DNA of 42,252 bases, taken from NCBI GenBank assembly GCA_015655445.1, contig JAATFA010000090.1:1-42252 (forward strand), given 5' to 3'. Made by a program: the position numbers and the translations under genes. Shown in pieces: positions 1 through 8,093 of the stretch. Each line of letters begins with the position of its first letter. Position 1 is the stretch's first letter. The notes below the pieces were generated by a model. That model worked only from the letters and a program-made list of their open reading frames with translations. It made no database searches and had not been told where the DNA came from. This stretch comes from Actinomycetales bacterium (GTDB lineage Bacteria > Actinomycetota > Actinomycetes > Actinomycetales > Microbacteriaceae).

Positions 1-37
1 AGTATCCGCCGGTGTAGAGCCGGCCGAACTGCGCCAT
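1..37 (-). CDS. Start of an unidentified protein (partial, runs off the left edge)
   Basis: An ATG at 35-37 on the minus strand begins a frame reading MAQFGRLYTGGY before the window ends. A good ribosome binding site (GAGGGGA, about 5 bases before the ATG) supports a real start. Only 12 residues are visible, so no family can be named. It lies downstream of, and on the same strand as, the small membrane protein at 131-382, with about 90 bases between them. Confidence 0.5.
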   Translation of the reverse strand, partial: MAQFGRLYTGGY

Positions 38-130
38 TATGATCCCCTCACAAGATCGGCGCCCGCCGAGCCCGTGCCCGTGCGATACCGCCACCAGCCC
101 GACGAACGGGTGCGGGGAGTTTCGACAGCC

Positions 131-382
131 CTACGGGAGCGGATCGACGTCGGTCGAGGTCTGCCGCACGGCGGTGCCGGATGCCGGGTCGACGCTGGTG
201 CGCTCGGTCGTGGTCGCGCCGCGACGGCGGAGCATGGCGACGAGGCCGACGATGAAGATGACCAGGCCGGCGGCCATCAAGATCCCGCCGATGATGGGCA
301 GGCTCACCCCGGGGACGGCGAACGAGACGCCGAACGCGAGAACGGCTCCGAGCACGAGCAGAAGAATTCCTCCGACGATCAT
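131..382 (-). CDS. Small two-helix membrane protein, DUF6458-like
   Basis: This is an 83-residue protein starting [19 protein letters not shown]. Two hydrophobic segments (about residues 2-22 and 27-49) are joined by a short turn with conserved-looking Gly/Pro and followed by a basic stretch (RRRG) and a polar, Thr/Asp-rich tail. This matches the actinobacterial DUF6458 family in length and layout; the function is unknown. An upstream in-frame extension to 523 is Arg/Pro-rich and unlike a membrane protein N-terminus, so the ATG at 382 was chosen. No strong ribosome site is adjacent; a GAAAGG-like run lies some 18 bases upstream. It is divergent from leuB. Confidence 0.75.
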   Translation of the reverse strand: MIVGGILLLVLGAVLAFGVSFAVPGVSLPIIGGILMAAGLVIFIVGLVAMLRRRGATTTERTSVDPASGTAVRQTSTDVDPLP

Positions 383-546
383 GCTGGGAGGGTATTCCCG
401 CCTTTCGCGGCCGCGTCCGGCAGCGCGTCCCCGACATCCGCCGGGGTAGGCTGCGAATGGCCGGAGCCCCCGGATTCCGGGCGTCGTCGCCCCCTCTGGG
501 AGTGCCCTGGCAGTTGCCTGCACGACCTTCAGAAGGAGCTGTCCGC

Positions 547-1599
547 GTGAGTCGCACGATCGATCTCGCTGTCATCGCCGGGGACGGGATCGGCACCGAG
601 GTGATCGAGGAGGCCGTCACCACCCTGCGCGCCGCGGTGGCCGGCGACGCGGAGATCGCGACGACCGAGTACCCCTTCGGTGCCGGTCACTATCTGCGCA
701 CGGGGTCGATCCTCAGCGACGACGAGCTGGCGCAGCTGGCCCGGCACGAGGCGATCCTGCTCGGAGCCGTCGGCGGCGATCCGCGCGATCCGCGACTGGC
801 GGGCGGGATCATCGAGCGCGGTCTGCTGCTGAAGATGCGCTTCGCCTTCGACCACTACGTCAACCTGCGGCCGACCCGGATCTTCCCGGGCGTCACCAGC
901 CCGCTGGCGCAGCACGGCGAGGTCGACTTCGTCGTCGTCCGCGAGGGGACGGAGGGACCGTACGCCGGCAACGGCGGCCGCTTCCGCGCCGGCACCCCGC
1001 ACGAGATCGGCACCGAGGTCAGCATCAACACCGCGTTCGGAGTCGAGCGGGTGATGCGCTACGCCTTCGAGCTGGCGGAGAAGCGTCGCAAGAAGCTGAC
1101 CCTCGTCCACAAGACCAACGTGCTGACGAACGCCGGCGCGATCTGGCAGCGACTGACCGACGCGGTCGCGGCGGAGCATCCGGATGTCGCCGTCGACTAC
1201 CTGCACGTCGACGCGGCCACCATCTTCTTCGTCACCGATCCTGCTAGGTTCGATGTGATCGTCACGGACAACCTCTTCGGCGACATCCTCACCGACCTGG
1301 CCGGCGCAATCAGCGGCGGCATCGGATTGGCGGCCTCGGGCAACATCAACCCCGACGGCACGTTCCCGAGCATGTTCGAGCCCGTCCACGGATCGGCGCC
1401 CGACATCGCGGGGCAGCAGAAGGCCGACCCCACGGCCGCGATCCTCTCCACCGCGCTGCTCCTGGACCACCTGGGGCTTCCGGAGGCCGCGGAGCGCGTG
1501 AGCGCAGCGGTCGCTGGGGACCTCGCCGAGCGCGGCGCCGCTCCCCGCCGCACGAGCGAGGTGGGCGCGGCGATCGCCGGCCGGCTGCAGCACGCATGA
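547..1599 (+). CDS. leuB: 3-isopropylmalate dehydrogenase
   Basis: 350 aa. It should oxidise and decarboxylate (2R,3S)-3-isopropylmalate to 2-oxoisocaproate with NAD+ in leucine biosynthesis, in the cytosol. Seen: N-terminal [10 protein letters not shown] loop (about 9-18), [11 protein letters not shown] substrate/cofactor segment (about 137-147), the family signature around residues 238-260 ([15 protein letters not shown] and following Gly-rich loop), and [12 protein letters not shown] near 278-289. The GTG at 547 is chosen because AGAAGGAGCT lies just upstream and the protein begins at the usual place; the longer frame from 457 is not family-like. A TAGGCT element at 447-452 may be the -10 of its promoter. 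ilvE follows 25 bases downstream, so the two branched-chain genes are probably co-transcribed. Confidence 0.96.
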   Translation: MSRTIDLAVIAGDGIGTEVIEEAVTTLRAAVAGDAEIATTEYPFGAGHYLRTGSILSDDELAQLARHEAILLGAVGGDPRDPRLAGGIIERGLLLKMRFAFDHYVNLRPTRIFPGVTSPLAQHGEVDFVVVREGTEGPYAGNGGRFRAGTPHEIGTEVSINTAFGVERVMRYAFELAEKRRKKLTLVHKTNVLTNAGAIWQRLTDAVAAEHPDVAVDYLHVDAATIFFVTDPARFDVIVTDNLFGDILTDLAGAISGGIGLAASGNINPDGTFPSMFEPVHGSAPDIAGQQKADPTAAILSTALLLDHLGLPEAAERVSAAVAGDLAERGAAPRRTSEVGAAIAGRLQHA

Positions 1600-1624
1600 C
1601 CCATCCCCTTCCGAAGGACCGACG

Positions 1625-2737
1625 ATGACCATCGCACTCCCCCTCACGCAGCGGCCGTTCCCGTTCGCCGTGACGCGCAACGAGCACCCGAAGACGGCGG
1701 AGGAGCGCGCCGCGATCCTCGCCGATCCGGGCTTCGGCAAGTACTTCACCGACCACATGGTCGACATCTGCTGGTCCGTCGGCGGCGGATGGCACCGCCC
1801 GCGCGTGCAGCCGTATGGACCCATCGCGCTCGACCCCGCCGCGTCCGTGCTGCATTACGCGCAGGAGATCTTCGAGGGCCTCAAGGCGTACCGGCACGCG
1901 GACGGGTCGATCTGGACGTTCCGGCCCGAGGCGAACGCCGCACGCATGCAGCGCTCGGCCCGTCGGCTCGCGCTCCCGGAGCTGCCGACCGAGTACTTCC
2001 TCGAGTCGCTGCGCCAGCTCATCGCCGTCGACGGCGACTGGGTGCCGTCCAACCCCGAGGAGAGCCTCTACATCCGCCCGTTCATGTTCGCCAAGGAGGC
2101 CTTCCTCGGCGTGCGCGCGGCGCAGAAGGTCAACTACTACGTGATCGCGAGCCCCGCGGGGGCCTACTTCCCGAGCGGCGTCGCCCCCGTCTCGATCTGG
2201 CTCTCGACGACCTACACGCGCGCCGGGAAGGGCGGCACGGGCGCGGCGAAGACCGGCGGCAACTACGCCGCGTCCCTCGTCGCCCAAGCGGAGGCCTACG
2301 AGCACGGGTGCGCACAAGTGCTCTTCCTCGACGCGCAGGAGGGCCGGTACCTCGAGGAGCTCGGCGGCATGAACATCGTGCTCGTCCACCGGGACGGCAC
2401 GCTCATCACGCCCGCCTCCGACAGCATCCTCGAGGGGATCACGCTCGACTCGGTGCTCCAGCTCGCGCGCGACCGAGGCCTCAACACGGAGGAGCGGCGC
2501 GTCACGATCGAGGAGTGGCGCGACGGCGTGGCCTCCGGCGACATCGTCGAGGTGTTCGCGTGCGGCACTGCCGCGGTCATCACCCCCATCGCCGAGCTCA
2601 AGTCGGAGCGCTTCACGATCGGCTCGCCGGACGCCCCCGCGGGCGAGCTGACCATGTCGCTGCGCGAGGAGCTCACCGACATCCAGTACGGTCGTCGCGA
2701 GGACCGGCACGGCTGGATGCGGCGCCTCGACGCGTGA
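1625..2737 (+). CDS. ilvE: Branched-chain amino acid aminotransferase
   Basis: 370 aa, full length for class IV PLP aminotransferases of the large BCAT subgroup. It transfers the amino group between glutamate and the 2-oxo acids of Leu, Ile and Val, completing the pathway served by leuB just upstream. The PLP lysine is K209 in the [11 protein letters not shown] motif. Other hallmarks are [10 protein letters not shown] (about 81-90), RPFMFA (151-156), the EELGGMN segment around 244-250 and the late GTAAVITPI motif. A ribosome site (GAAGGA) sits 6-8 bases before the ATG. Confidence 0.96.
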   Translation: MTIALPLTQRPFPFAVTRNEHPKTAEERAAILADPGFGKYFTDHMVDICWSVGGGWHRPRVQPYGPIALDPAASVLHYAQEIFEGLKAYRHADGSIWTFRPEANAARMQRSARRLALPELPTEYFLESLRQLIAVDGDWVPSNPEESLYIRPFMFAKEAFLGVRAAQKVNYYVIASPAGAYFPSGVAPVSIWLSTTYTRAGKGGTGAAKTGGNYAASLVAQAEAYEHGCAQVLFLDAQEGRYLEELGGMNIVLVHRDGTLITPASDSILEGITLDSVLQLARDRGLNTEERRVTIEEWRDGVASGDIVEVFACGTAAVITPIAELKSERFTIGSPDAPAGELTMSLREELTDIQYGRREDRHGWMRRLDA

Positions 2738-2798
2738 GGACGCACCGCCGAGGAACGGTCGCGCGGCCTCCGCGCGGGATGGACACAGGGTTCGAACG

Positions 2799-3569
2799 AT
2801 GAAGATCGCACGCTTCAGCACCGATGACAGCGGTCCCCGCTACGGGATAGTGGACGGGGACGAGCTCGTCGTGCTCGCGAGCGACCCGATCTTCCGCGGG
2901 CTCGACACGACGGGGGAGCGTGTGCCGGTGGATCGCGTCAAGCTGCTCGCGCCCGTCATCCCGCGCTCGAAGGTCGTGTGCGTCGGGATGAACTATCCCG
3001 AGCACAAGGCGGACCTCGCGTACGAGGGGCCGGACACCCCGCTCATCTTCCTCAAGCCGAACACCGCCGTCATCGGGCCCGGGGACCCTATCCAGATCCC
3101 TCCCGTGGAGGGTCGCATCGTGCACGAGGGGGAGCTCGCGGTCGTGATCGGGCGCGTCGCGAAGCGCATCAAGGCGGAGGACTACGCCGACTACGTGTTC
3201 GGCTACACGATCGCCAACGACGTCTCGGCGCGGGACCTCATGTTCGCGGACGGGCAGTGGGCGCGCGCGAAGGGCTACGACACGTTCTGCCCGGTCGGGC
3301 CCGTCATCGAGACGGAGCTCGACCCGTCCGGGCTCGACATCCGCACGTTCGTCGACGGCGAGCCGCGGCGGGCGGGGAACACGTCGCAGATGATCCACAG
3401 CGTTCCGGAGATCCTCGAGTTCGTCTCCGACGTGTGGACGCTCCTGCCGGGCGACCTCATCCTCACCGGCACGCCGTCGGGGCTCGGCGGCTTCGTCGAC
3501 GGGCAGACGATCGAGATCACGATCGAGCCGATCGGCACGCTCTCCAACCCGGCGATCAACCGTCCCTGA
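2799..3569 (+). CDS. Fumarylacetoacetate hydrolase (FAH) family protein
   Basis: 256 aa. FAH-fold enzymes hydrolyse, decarboxylate or isomerise beta-diketo or acylpyruvate-type acids using Mg2+. The motif CVGMNYPEH (61-69) and the metal ligands E110, E112 and D141 in HEGELAVV and ANDVSARD are all present, as is the C-terminal LTGTPSGLG loop (around 221-229), so it should be active. The exact substrate cannot be read from the sequence; fumarylpyruvate hydrolase or oxaloacetate decarboxylase are the usual possibilities. In many actinobacteria an FAH gene sits between leuB/ilvE and gltX; here the upstream half of that order is kept but gltX is absent (see findings). Confidence 0.92.
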   Translation: MKIARFSTDDSGPRYGIVDGDELVVLASDPIFRGLDTTGERVPVDRVKLLAPVIPRSKVVCVGMNYPEHKADLAYEGPDTPLIFLKPNTAVIGPGDPIQIPPVEGRIVHEGELAVVIGRVAKRIKAEDYADYVFGYTIANDVSARDLMFADGQWARAKGYDTFCPVGPVIETELDPSGLDIRTFVDGEPRRAGNTSQMIHSVPEILEFVSDVWTLLPGDLILTGTPSGLGGFVDGQTIEITIEPIGTLSNPAINRP

Positions 3570-3585
3570 CCGGCGGCGGCGCAGC

Positions 3586-4500
3586 GTGGGCGATCCGCTC
3601 AAGGTCAGCACCGACGACGTGCGCTACCTGCTCGCGGTCGCGCGGACAGGACGCATCGTCGCGGCGGCGAGCGCGCTCGCGGTCGACCACGCGACGGTGC
3701 GGCGGCGCATCGCGCGGCTCGAGTCCGCGCTCGGCGTGCGCGTGCTCGACCGCGGCGCCGACGGATGGGAGCTCACCGAGGTCGGGCGGGAGATCGCGGA
3801 GCGCGCCGCGGGCCTCGAGCAGCTCGTCGAGGACGTGCTCGATGCGGCGACGGGCGACGTGGAGGGCGTGCGCGGCACGGTCCGCGTCGTCGCGCCGGAG
3901 GGCTTCGGCACGGCGTTCGTGACGCCCGTGCTCGCGCGGCTGCAGCGTGCCAACCCGCGTCTGCGCGTCGAGCTCGTGACCTCGACGCGGCCGCTCGGCG
4001 CACGCGGGGCGGGCTTCGACCTCGCCGTGACGGTCGGCTCCGCGCAGGGCAGCCGCTTGAGCTCGGAGGTGCTCGCCCCATACGCGCTGCGGCTGTATGC
4101 CGCGCCCGCGTACCTCGACGCGCACGGCCCGATCGAGGACGTCGCCCAGCTCGGCGCGCATCCGCTCGTCTTCTACGTCGACGCGCTCCTCACGGTCGCC
4201 GAGCTCGACCTCGTGCAGGGCCTCGGCGGGATGCGCGTGGGGTTCGGGTCGACGAACGTGTTCGCGCAGCTCGAGGCGACGCGGCGCGGTGCCGGGATCG
4301 GCCTCCTGCACGCCTTCCTCGCCGAACGCGACACCGGGCTCGTGCCGGTGCTGCCGCACGCGGTCGACTTCCGCCTGCACTTCGGGCTCGCGTTGCGGCG
4401 CGAGGCGCAATCGTCGGAGGCCGCGCTGCTCGTACGCGAGGCCCTGCGCGAGGAGGTGCGCGAACGGGCGGGCGAGCTCGTGCCGCCCTCGCGCACGTAG
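3586..4500 (+). CDS. LysR-family transcriptional regulator
   Basis: 304 aa, GTG start 16 bases after the FAH stop. The N-terminal winged helix-turn-helix spans about residues 6-65 (YLLAVARTGRIVAAASALAV, then the recognition helix TVRRRIARLESALG). It is followed by a linker helix and a substrate-binding fold from about 90. LysR proteins usually activate a neighbouring gene when bound to a pathway intermediate. The gene is read in the same direction as mmsA 100 bases downstream, not divergently, so mmsA is the likeliest target; this is inference. No clear ribosome site precedes the GTG; it may be translationally linked to the FAH gene. Confidence 0.88.
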   Translation: MGDPLKVSTDDVRYLLAVARTGRIVAAASALAVDHATVRRRIARLESALGVRVLDRGADGWELTEVGREIAERAAGLEQLVEDVLDAATGDVEGVRGTVRVVAPEGFGTAFVTPVLARLQRANPRLRVELVTSTRPLGARGAGFDLAVTVGSAQGSRLSSEVLAPYALRLYAAPAYLDAHGPIEDVAQLGAHPLVFYVDALLTVAELDLVQGLGGMRVGFGSTNVFAQLEATRRGAGIGLLHAFLAERDTGLVPVLPHAVDFRLHFGLALRREAQSSEAALLVREALREEVRERAGELVPPSRT

Positions 4501-4602
4501 CCCGCTCGCCTGCAGTTCCGCCCATCCGGAGTGCGGCTTTGGGCGTTGAGCCGTGCCGCGGGCGCCTCGAGACTGATCGGGACGACGCGAGGAGGCACGG
4601 CC

Positions 4603-6096
4603 ATGCACGACCCCATTCCGCACTGGATCGCGGGGGAGCCGACGACGGGCGCGAGCACGGACCGGGGGGACGTCTACGACCCCGCGCTCGGCACGGTCGC
4701 CCGCCGGGTCGTGCTCGGCGGCGCGGAGGACGTCGACGCGGCCGTCGCCGCGGCCGCGGCCGCGTTCCCCGCGTGGCGCGACACGTCGCTCGCGCGCCGG
4801 ACGGCGGTGCTCTTCGCCTTCCGTGAGAGGCTCGCGGCGCGCTCGGCCGAGCTCGCCGCGATCCTCACCGCCGAGCACGGCAAGGTGCTCGGCGACGCGG
4901 CGGGCGAGGTCGCCCGCGGACTCGAGGTCGTCGACTTCGCGTGCGGCATCGCCCACCTGAGCAAGGGCGAGTACTCCCAGAACGCCTCGACGGGCGTCGA
5001 CGTGTACTCGACGCGCGAGCCCGTGGGCGTCGTCGGGGTCATCAGCCCCTTCAACTTCCCGGCGATGGTGCCGCTGTGGTTCGTTCCGATCGCGATCGCG
5101 GCGGGTAACGCGGTCGTGCTCAAGCCCAGCGAGAAGGACCCGAGCGCGTCCGTCTGGCTCGCGGAGCTGTGGAAGGAGGCGGGTCTGCCCGACGGCGTGT
5201 TCAACGTCGTGCAGGGCGCGAAGCCTGCCGTCGACCGCCTGCTCGCGCATCCGGATGTCGCGTCCATCTCGTTCGTCGGCTCGACGCCCATCGCCCGCTA
5301 CGTCTACGAGACCGCGACCTCGCACGGCAAGCGCGTGCAGGCGCTCGGCGGCGCGAAGAACCACATGCTCGTGCTCCCCGACGCCGACCTCGACCTGGTC
5401 GCGGACTCCGCCGTCAACGCGGGATTCGGCTCCGCGGGCGAGCGCTGCATGGCGATCAGCGTCGTCGTCGCCGTCGAGCCGGTCGCCGACGAGCTCGTGG
5501 CGAAGGTGACCGAGCGCATGCACGGCCTGCGCGTGGGCGACGGCCGGCGCGGCTGCGACATGGGTCCGCTCGTGACGCGCGAGCACCGCGACAAGGTCGC
5601 CTCCTACATCGCGCTCGCCGAGCAGGACGGCGCGACGGTCGTCGTCGACGGCCGGGGCGTCGCCCCCGACGGCGCGGCGGACGGCTTCTGGCTCGGGCCG
5701 ACCCTGCTCGACCGGGTGCCGACGTCCTCGCGCGTCTACACGGAGGAGATCTTCGGGCCCGTGCTCTCGATCGTGCGCGTGCGCACGTTCGAGGAGGGCG
5801 TCGCCCTCATCAACTCGGGCGCGTTCGGCAACGGCACCGCGATCTTCACGAATGACGGCGGGGCGGCGCGGCGCTTCCAGCGCGAGGTGCAGGTCGGCAT
5901 GATCGGTGTCAACGTGCCGATCCCCGTGCCCGTGGCCTACTACTCGTTCGGCGGGTGGCGCCAGTCGCTCTTCGGGGACGCGAAGGCGTACGGGGAGGAC
6001 GGCGTGCGCTTCTTCACGCGGCAGAAGGCGGTCACGAGCCGCTGGCTCGACCCGTCCCACGGCGGCGTCGACCTCGGCTTCCCGCAGAACGCGTGA
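4603..6096 (+). CDS. mmsA: CoA-acylating methylmalonate-semialdehyde dehydrogenase
   Basis: 497 aa. It should convert (methyl)malonate semialdehyde to propionyl-CoA or acetyl-CoA with NAD+ and CoA, releasing CO2, in valine, beta-alanine or inositol breakdown. The catalytic cysteine is C282 in GSAGERCMAIS. The segment GGAKNHMLVLPDADLD (about 249-264) and the PFNFPAMVPLW motif (149-159) are typical of this subgroup rather than of ordinary aldehyde dehydrogenases. The start at 4603 follows a strong GGAGG (4591-4595). The gene follows a LysR regulator and branched-chain amino acid genes, so valine catabolism is a reasonable role. It converges on the cytochrome gene at 6186. Confidence 0.93.
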   Translation: MHDPIPHWIAGEPTTGASTDRGDVYDPALGTVARRVVLGGAEDVDAAVAAAAAAFPAWRDTSLARRTAVLFAFRERLAARSAELAAILTAEHGKVLGDAAGEVARGLEVVDFACGIAHLSKGEYSQNASTGVDVYSTREPVGVVGVISPFNFPAMVPLWFVPIAIAAGNAVVLKPSEKDPSASVWLAELWKEAGLPDGVFNVVQGAKPAVDRLLAHPDVASISFVGSTPIARYVYETATSHGKRVQALGGAKNHMLVLPDADLDLVADSAVNAGFGSAGERCMAISVVVAVEPVADELVAKVTERMHGLRVGDGRRGCDMGPLVTREHRDKVASYIALAEQDGATVVVDGRGVAPDGAADGFWLGPTLLDRVPTSSRVYTEEIFGPVLSIVRVRTFEEGVALINSGAFGNGTAIFTNDGGAARRFQREVQVGMIGVNVPIPVPVAYYSFGGWRQSLFGDAKAYGEDGVRFFTRQKAVTSRWLDPSHGGVDLGFPQNA

Positions 6097-6185
6097 CGCC
6101 GGGCCGTGCTGTGCCGTGCGGCGCCCGCCGCGTTTGTGCGGGATGCCCGCGGCTCGGAGCAGCGGCGGCTCGGAACGGCGGCGGC

Positions 6186-7136
6186 TCAGCGCGGGGGCGG
6201 GGGAGGCATCACGCGCACGGTGCCCGACGTCGCGGCGAGGCGGACGAGAACGGCGGGACGCGCGAGCACCCACGCCGCGACGAGCAGCGCGGAGGACGCG
6301 GCGAAGACGCCGAAGCCGATCCAGCTGTCGTCATCCCGTCCGGCGTACATGTGGTTGAGGTTGCGGAGCGTCCCGGTCGCGAGCACGAGCGTGACGTGCG
6401 TGACGGCGAACACGATGAAGTACCAGAGCACGGCGTAGTGCGTGCGGCGGGCGGTCCGCTCGCTCCACCGGCGGTTGAGGGAGGTCCAGCGCGCGGGCCA
6501 CGCGGGGGAGAGGCGCAGGCCGGTGAGCAGGGCGAGCGGCGCGGCGAGGAAGACGGTCGCGAAGTAGGTGAGCAGCTGCAGCGCGTTGTAGTTCGTCCAT
6601 CCGTGGGAGACGGGCCAGTCGAGGGAGAGGTACTGGATGCCGACGGAGACGGCGTTCGGCAGCACGTCCCAGTGCACGGGGACGATGCGCACCCACTGCC
6701 CGGTCGCGAACAGCAGCACGATGTAGACGACGCCGTTCGCGACGAAGAGCGTGTCGACCACGAGGTGCCACCACACGTGGATGCTCAGTCGGCGCGGCGG
6801 CGTGCGCGTGCCGAGGAGCCTGCCGGGCATGCGGCGCGGGTCGCGCGTCCAGAACGCGGGGGGCCGCTGCTTCGACCGGATCCGCCATCCCGAGCGGATG
6901 AGCAGGCCGAGGAAGAGCGCGTTGAGGTAGTGCTGCCACGACAGCCATGCCGGGACGCCGACGGGCGCCCCCGCCGGGAGCTCCGACTGCCCGGGGTAGG
7001 CCGCGAAGAACGGCGCGAGCTGCGGAAGGCCGTGCAGCCAGCGCGCGAGCACGACCGCGACGGCGAGCACGGCGATCGCCGACGGCACGGCCCACACGAG
7101 CGGGAACCAGCGTCGAGTCGTCAGCCGCGCCACCAC
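6186..7136 (-). CDS. Cytochrome b561/b6-like integral membrane protein
   Basis: 316 aa with about six hydrophobic segments (about 12-34, 66-80, 121-145, 184-205, 235-255, 273-293). Histidines inside or next to the helices (H69, H120, H124, H233, H247) can serve as haem-b ligands, as in cytochrome b561-type subunits that pass electrons between the quinone pool and a partner oxidoreductase. Such genes usually neighbour a molybdopterin or hydrogenase partner; none is seen here. The tail is proline-rich (PPPPPR). The start is GTG at 7136 or 7133, with only a weak GGTGGA upstream. Family assignment is fairly sure, the physiological role is not. Confidence 0.75.
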   Translation of the reverse strand: MVARLTTRRWFPLVWAVPSAIAVLAVAVVLARWLHGLPQLAPFFAAYPGQSELPAGAPVGVPAWLSWQHYLNALFLGLLIRSGWRIRSKQRPPAFWTRDPRRMPGRLLGTRTPPRRLSIHVWWHLVVDTLFVANGVVYIVLLFATGQWVRIVPVHWDVLPNAVSVGIQYLSLDWPVSHGWTNYNALQLLTYFATVFLAAPLALLTGLRLSPAWPARWTSLNRRWSERTARRTHYAVLWYFIVFAVTHVTLVLATGTLRNLNHMYAGRDDDSWIGFGVFAASSALLVAAWVLARPAVLVRLAATSGTVRVMPPPPPR

Positions 7137-7491
7137 TCCACCGTACCGATCCGCGCGCCGGTGCCGATCCGCCGGCGCGCCTGGTGCGCGATGGGTGGCG
7201 GTCTGCGGCGGGTGGAGGTGCGGCGCGTGGCGGTGCGCTGGCGGGCGCGCGGTGCACGGCAGGAGGAGGTGCGCCGCGGGCGGCGATGCGAGGGCGGGCG
7301 CGTGGTGCGCGATGGGTGGCGGTGCGCGCGGGTGGTGTGCGAAGGCGGTGGCGCGGCGGTCCGGTGCAGCACCTCTCGCGGCACCCCGGCGGGGTGGTGC
7401 AAGCCGGCCGCCGTGGTGTCCCGGCCCGCGTGGTGTCCCGGCTCGACGGTAGGCTAAGCTAGTGGATCGGCCCGGCCTCGGTCGTGGCCGG
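7137..7491. repeat. Gene-free, G-rich spacer with internal direct repeats
   Basis: No convincing gene lies between the cytochrome start and tRNA-Gln. The plus strand is full of GGTGG/GCGGG runs. A 21-base unit containing GTGCGCGATGGGTGGCGG occurs at 7182-7202 and again at 7303-7323. A second unit, CGTGGTGTCCCGGC, occurs at 7412-7425 and 7429-7442 with a 17-base period. A TAGGCT at 7450-7455 could be the -10 element for the tRNA. Translations in this stretch are Arg/Gly/Ala-rich and look like noise. Confidence 0.6.
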
Positions 7492-7563
7492 TGGGGTATG
7501 GTGTAATTGGCAACACGGCTGATTCTGGTTCAGTTGTTCTTGGTTCGAGTCCAGGTACCCCAG
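7492..7563 (+). tRNA. tRNA-Gln (anticodon CTG)
   Basis: A complete 72-base cloverleaf can be folded by eye. The acceptor stem TGGGGTA pairs with TACCCCA, followed by discriminator G. The D arm is GTGT...ACAC. The anticodon stem GCTGA/TCAGT carries the loop TTCTGGT with anticodon CTG at 7525-7527. The T arm is CTTGG-TTCGAGT-CCAGG. CCA is not encoded (the next bases are CGAC). It reads CAG codons. The gene stands alone and is followed by remnants of an integrated element, and the 3' end of a tRNA is a common integrase target. Confidence 0.95.
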
Positions 7564-7720
7564 CGACAAGGTCGTGAAGTTTCCGCCTAAGCAGGTGACT
7601 CCGGCCTCCTCGTGCACCTGCCATGTGGGTGCAGCTGACCAGATTGGCTAGCCTCCGTCGGTTGGGCGCGCGAAGCGCGTCGAAACTGCGACCCGGCGCG
7701 GACCGACACGGGCCAGCAGT

Positions 7721-7960
7721 GTGCACCGGCTCGCCATAGAACCCGCACTCGCTCTCCCCGTCTTCCTCGCCCGGCGCGAGGTCGCCGAAGCGCTGCGCCT
7801 GCCCGAGCGCACGCTCGAGGACTGGCGGCAGACCCGGCAGGGGCCGCCCCCTGTGAAGCTCGGCTCACTACGGGCCGTTGCGATCGCCGTAGACGGAACC
7901 GGTGGCCGGCACCGCTCTGCGCCCCGCGCCCGGCATCGCGTTGAGCCGGTCGGGCGGTGA
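7721..7960 (+). pseudogene. Truncated excisionase/MerR-type helix-turn-helix remnant
   Basis: From the GTG at 7721, residues about 14-46 read like the start of an HTH_17/excisionase domain: FLARREVAEALRLPERTLED, then WRQTRQGPPPVKLG. This is the usual pattern of helix, TLExWR and xGPPxVKLG turn. In intact proteins an RYR-type strand and a further helix follow; here the frame instead runs into LRAVAIAVDGTGG and basic low-complexity sequence, so the domain is cut short. It lies 160 bases after tRNA-Gln, as expected for an element integrated at the tRNA and since deleted. Homology is by pattern only. Confidence 0.5.
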
Positions 7961-7997
7961 GGGAGCGGGCCGATGTCCGACGCGGCGCCGCGTCCCC

Positions 7998-8041
7998 TTG
8001 CTCGCCGGGCTCATCGCCCCTATATTGTACCGAGCGATCAA
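7998..8041 (+). promoter_or_regulatory. Promoter and TetR-type operator for the MFS-oxidoreductase operon
   Basis: TTGCTC (7998-8003) and TATATT (8021-8026) are spaced by 17 bases. Overlapping the -10 and expected start is TGTACCGAGCGATCAA (8026-8041). A near copy, TGTACTGTCCGGTCAA, precedes the tetR gene at 10450-10465; 12 of 16 positions agree. The pair is the expected pattern for a repressor controlling both itself and the exporter operon. Confidence 0.55.
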
Positions 8042-8093
8042 AAATGACCCCGAGGCGCTCTGTCTCGTCGCCCTGCGCTCGTGGAAGGACCCC

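Larger units (their letters stand above)
7564..8093. other. Probable scar of an integrated element between tRNA-Gln and the MFS gene
   Basis: About 530 bases hold no intact gene. They contain the broken excisionase-like frame (7721-7960), sequence of lower coding regularity than the flanks, and at the right end the promoter/operator of the MFS gene. No second copy of the tRNA 3' end (a right attachment site) was found by eye in the window, and no integrase was recognised. Confidence 0.4.

Noticed and set aside
3556-6273. Minus-strand 905-codon open frame over LysR and mmsA
   Set aside because: Composition is Arg/Ala/Glu-rich without domain signals, and two clear plus-strand genes occupy the region.
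7454-7726. Minus-strand 90-codon frame across tRNA-Gln
   Set aside because: Its residues (VPGLEPRTTEPESAVLPITP) are simply the antisense translation of the tRNA gene, a well-known false protein.
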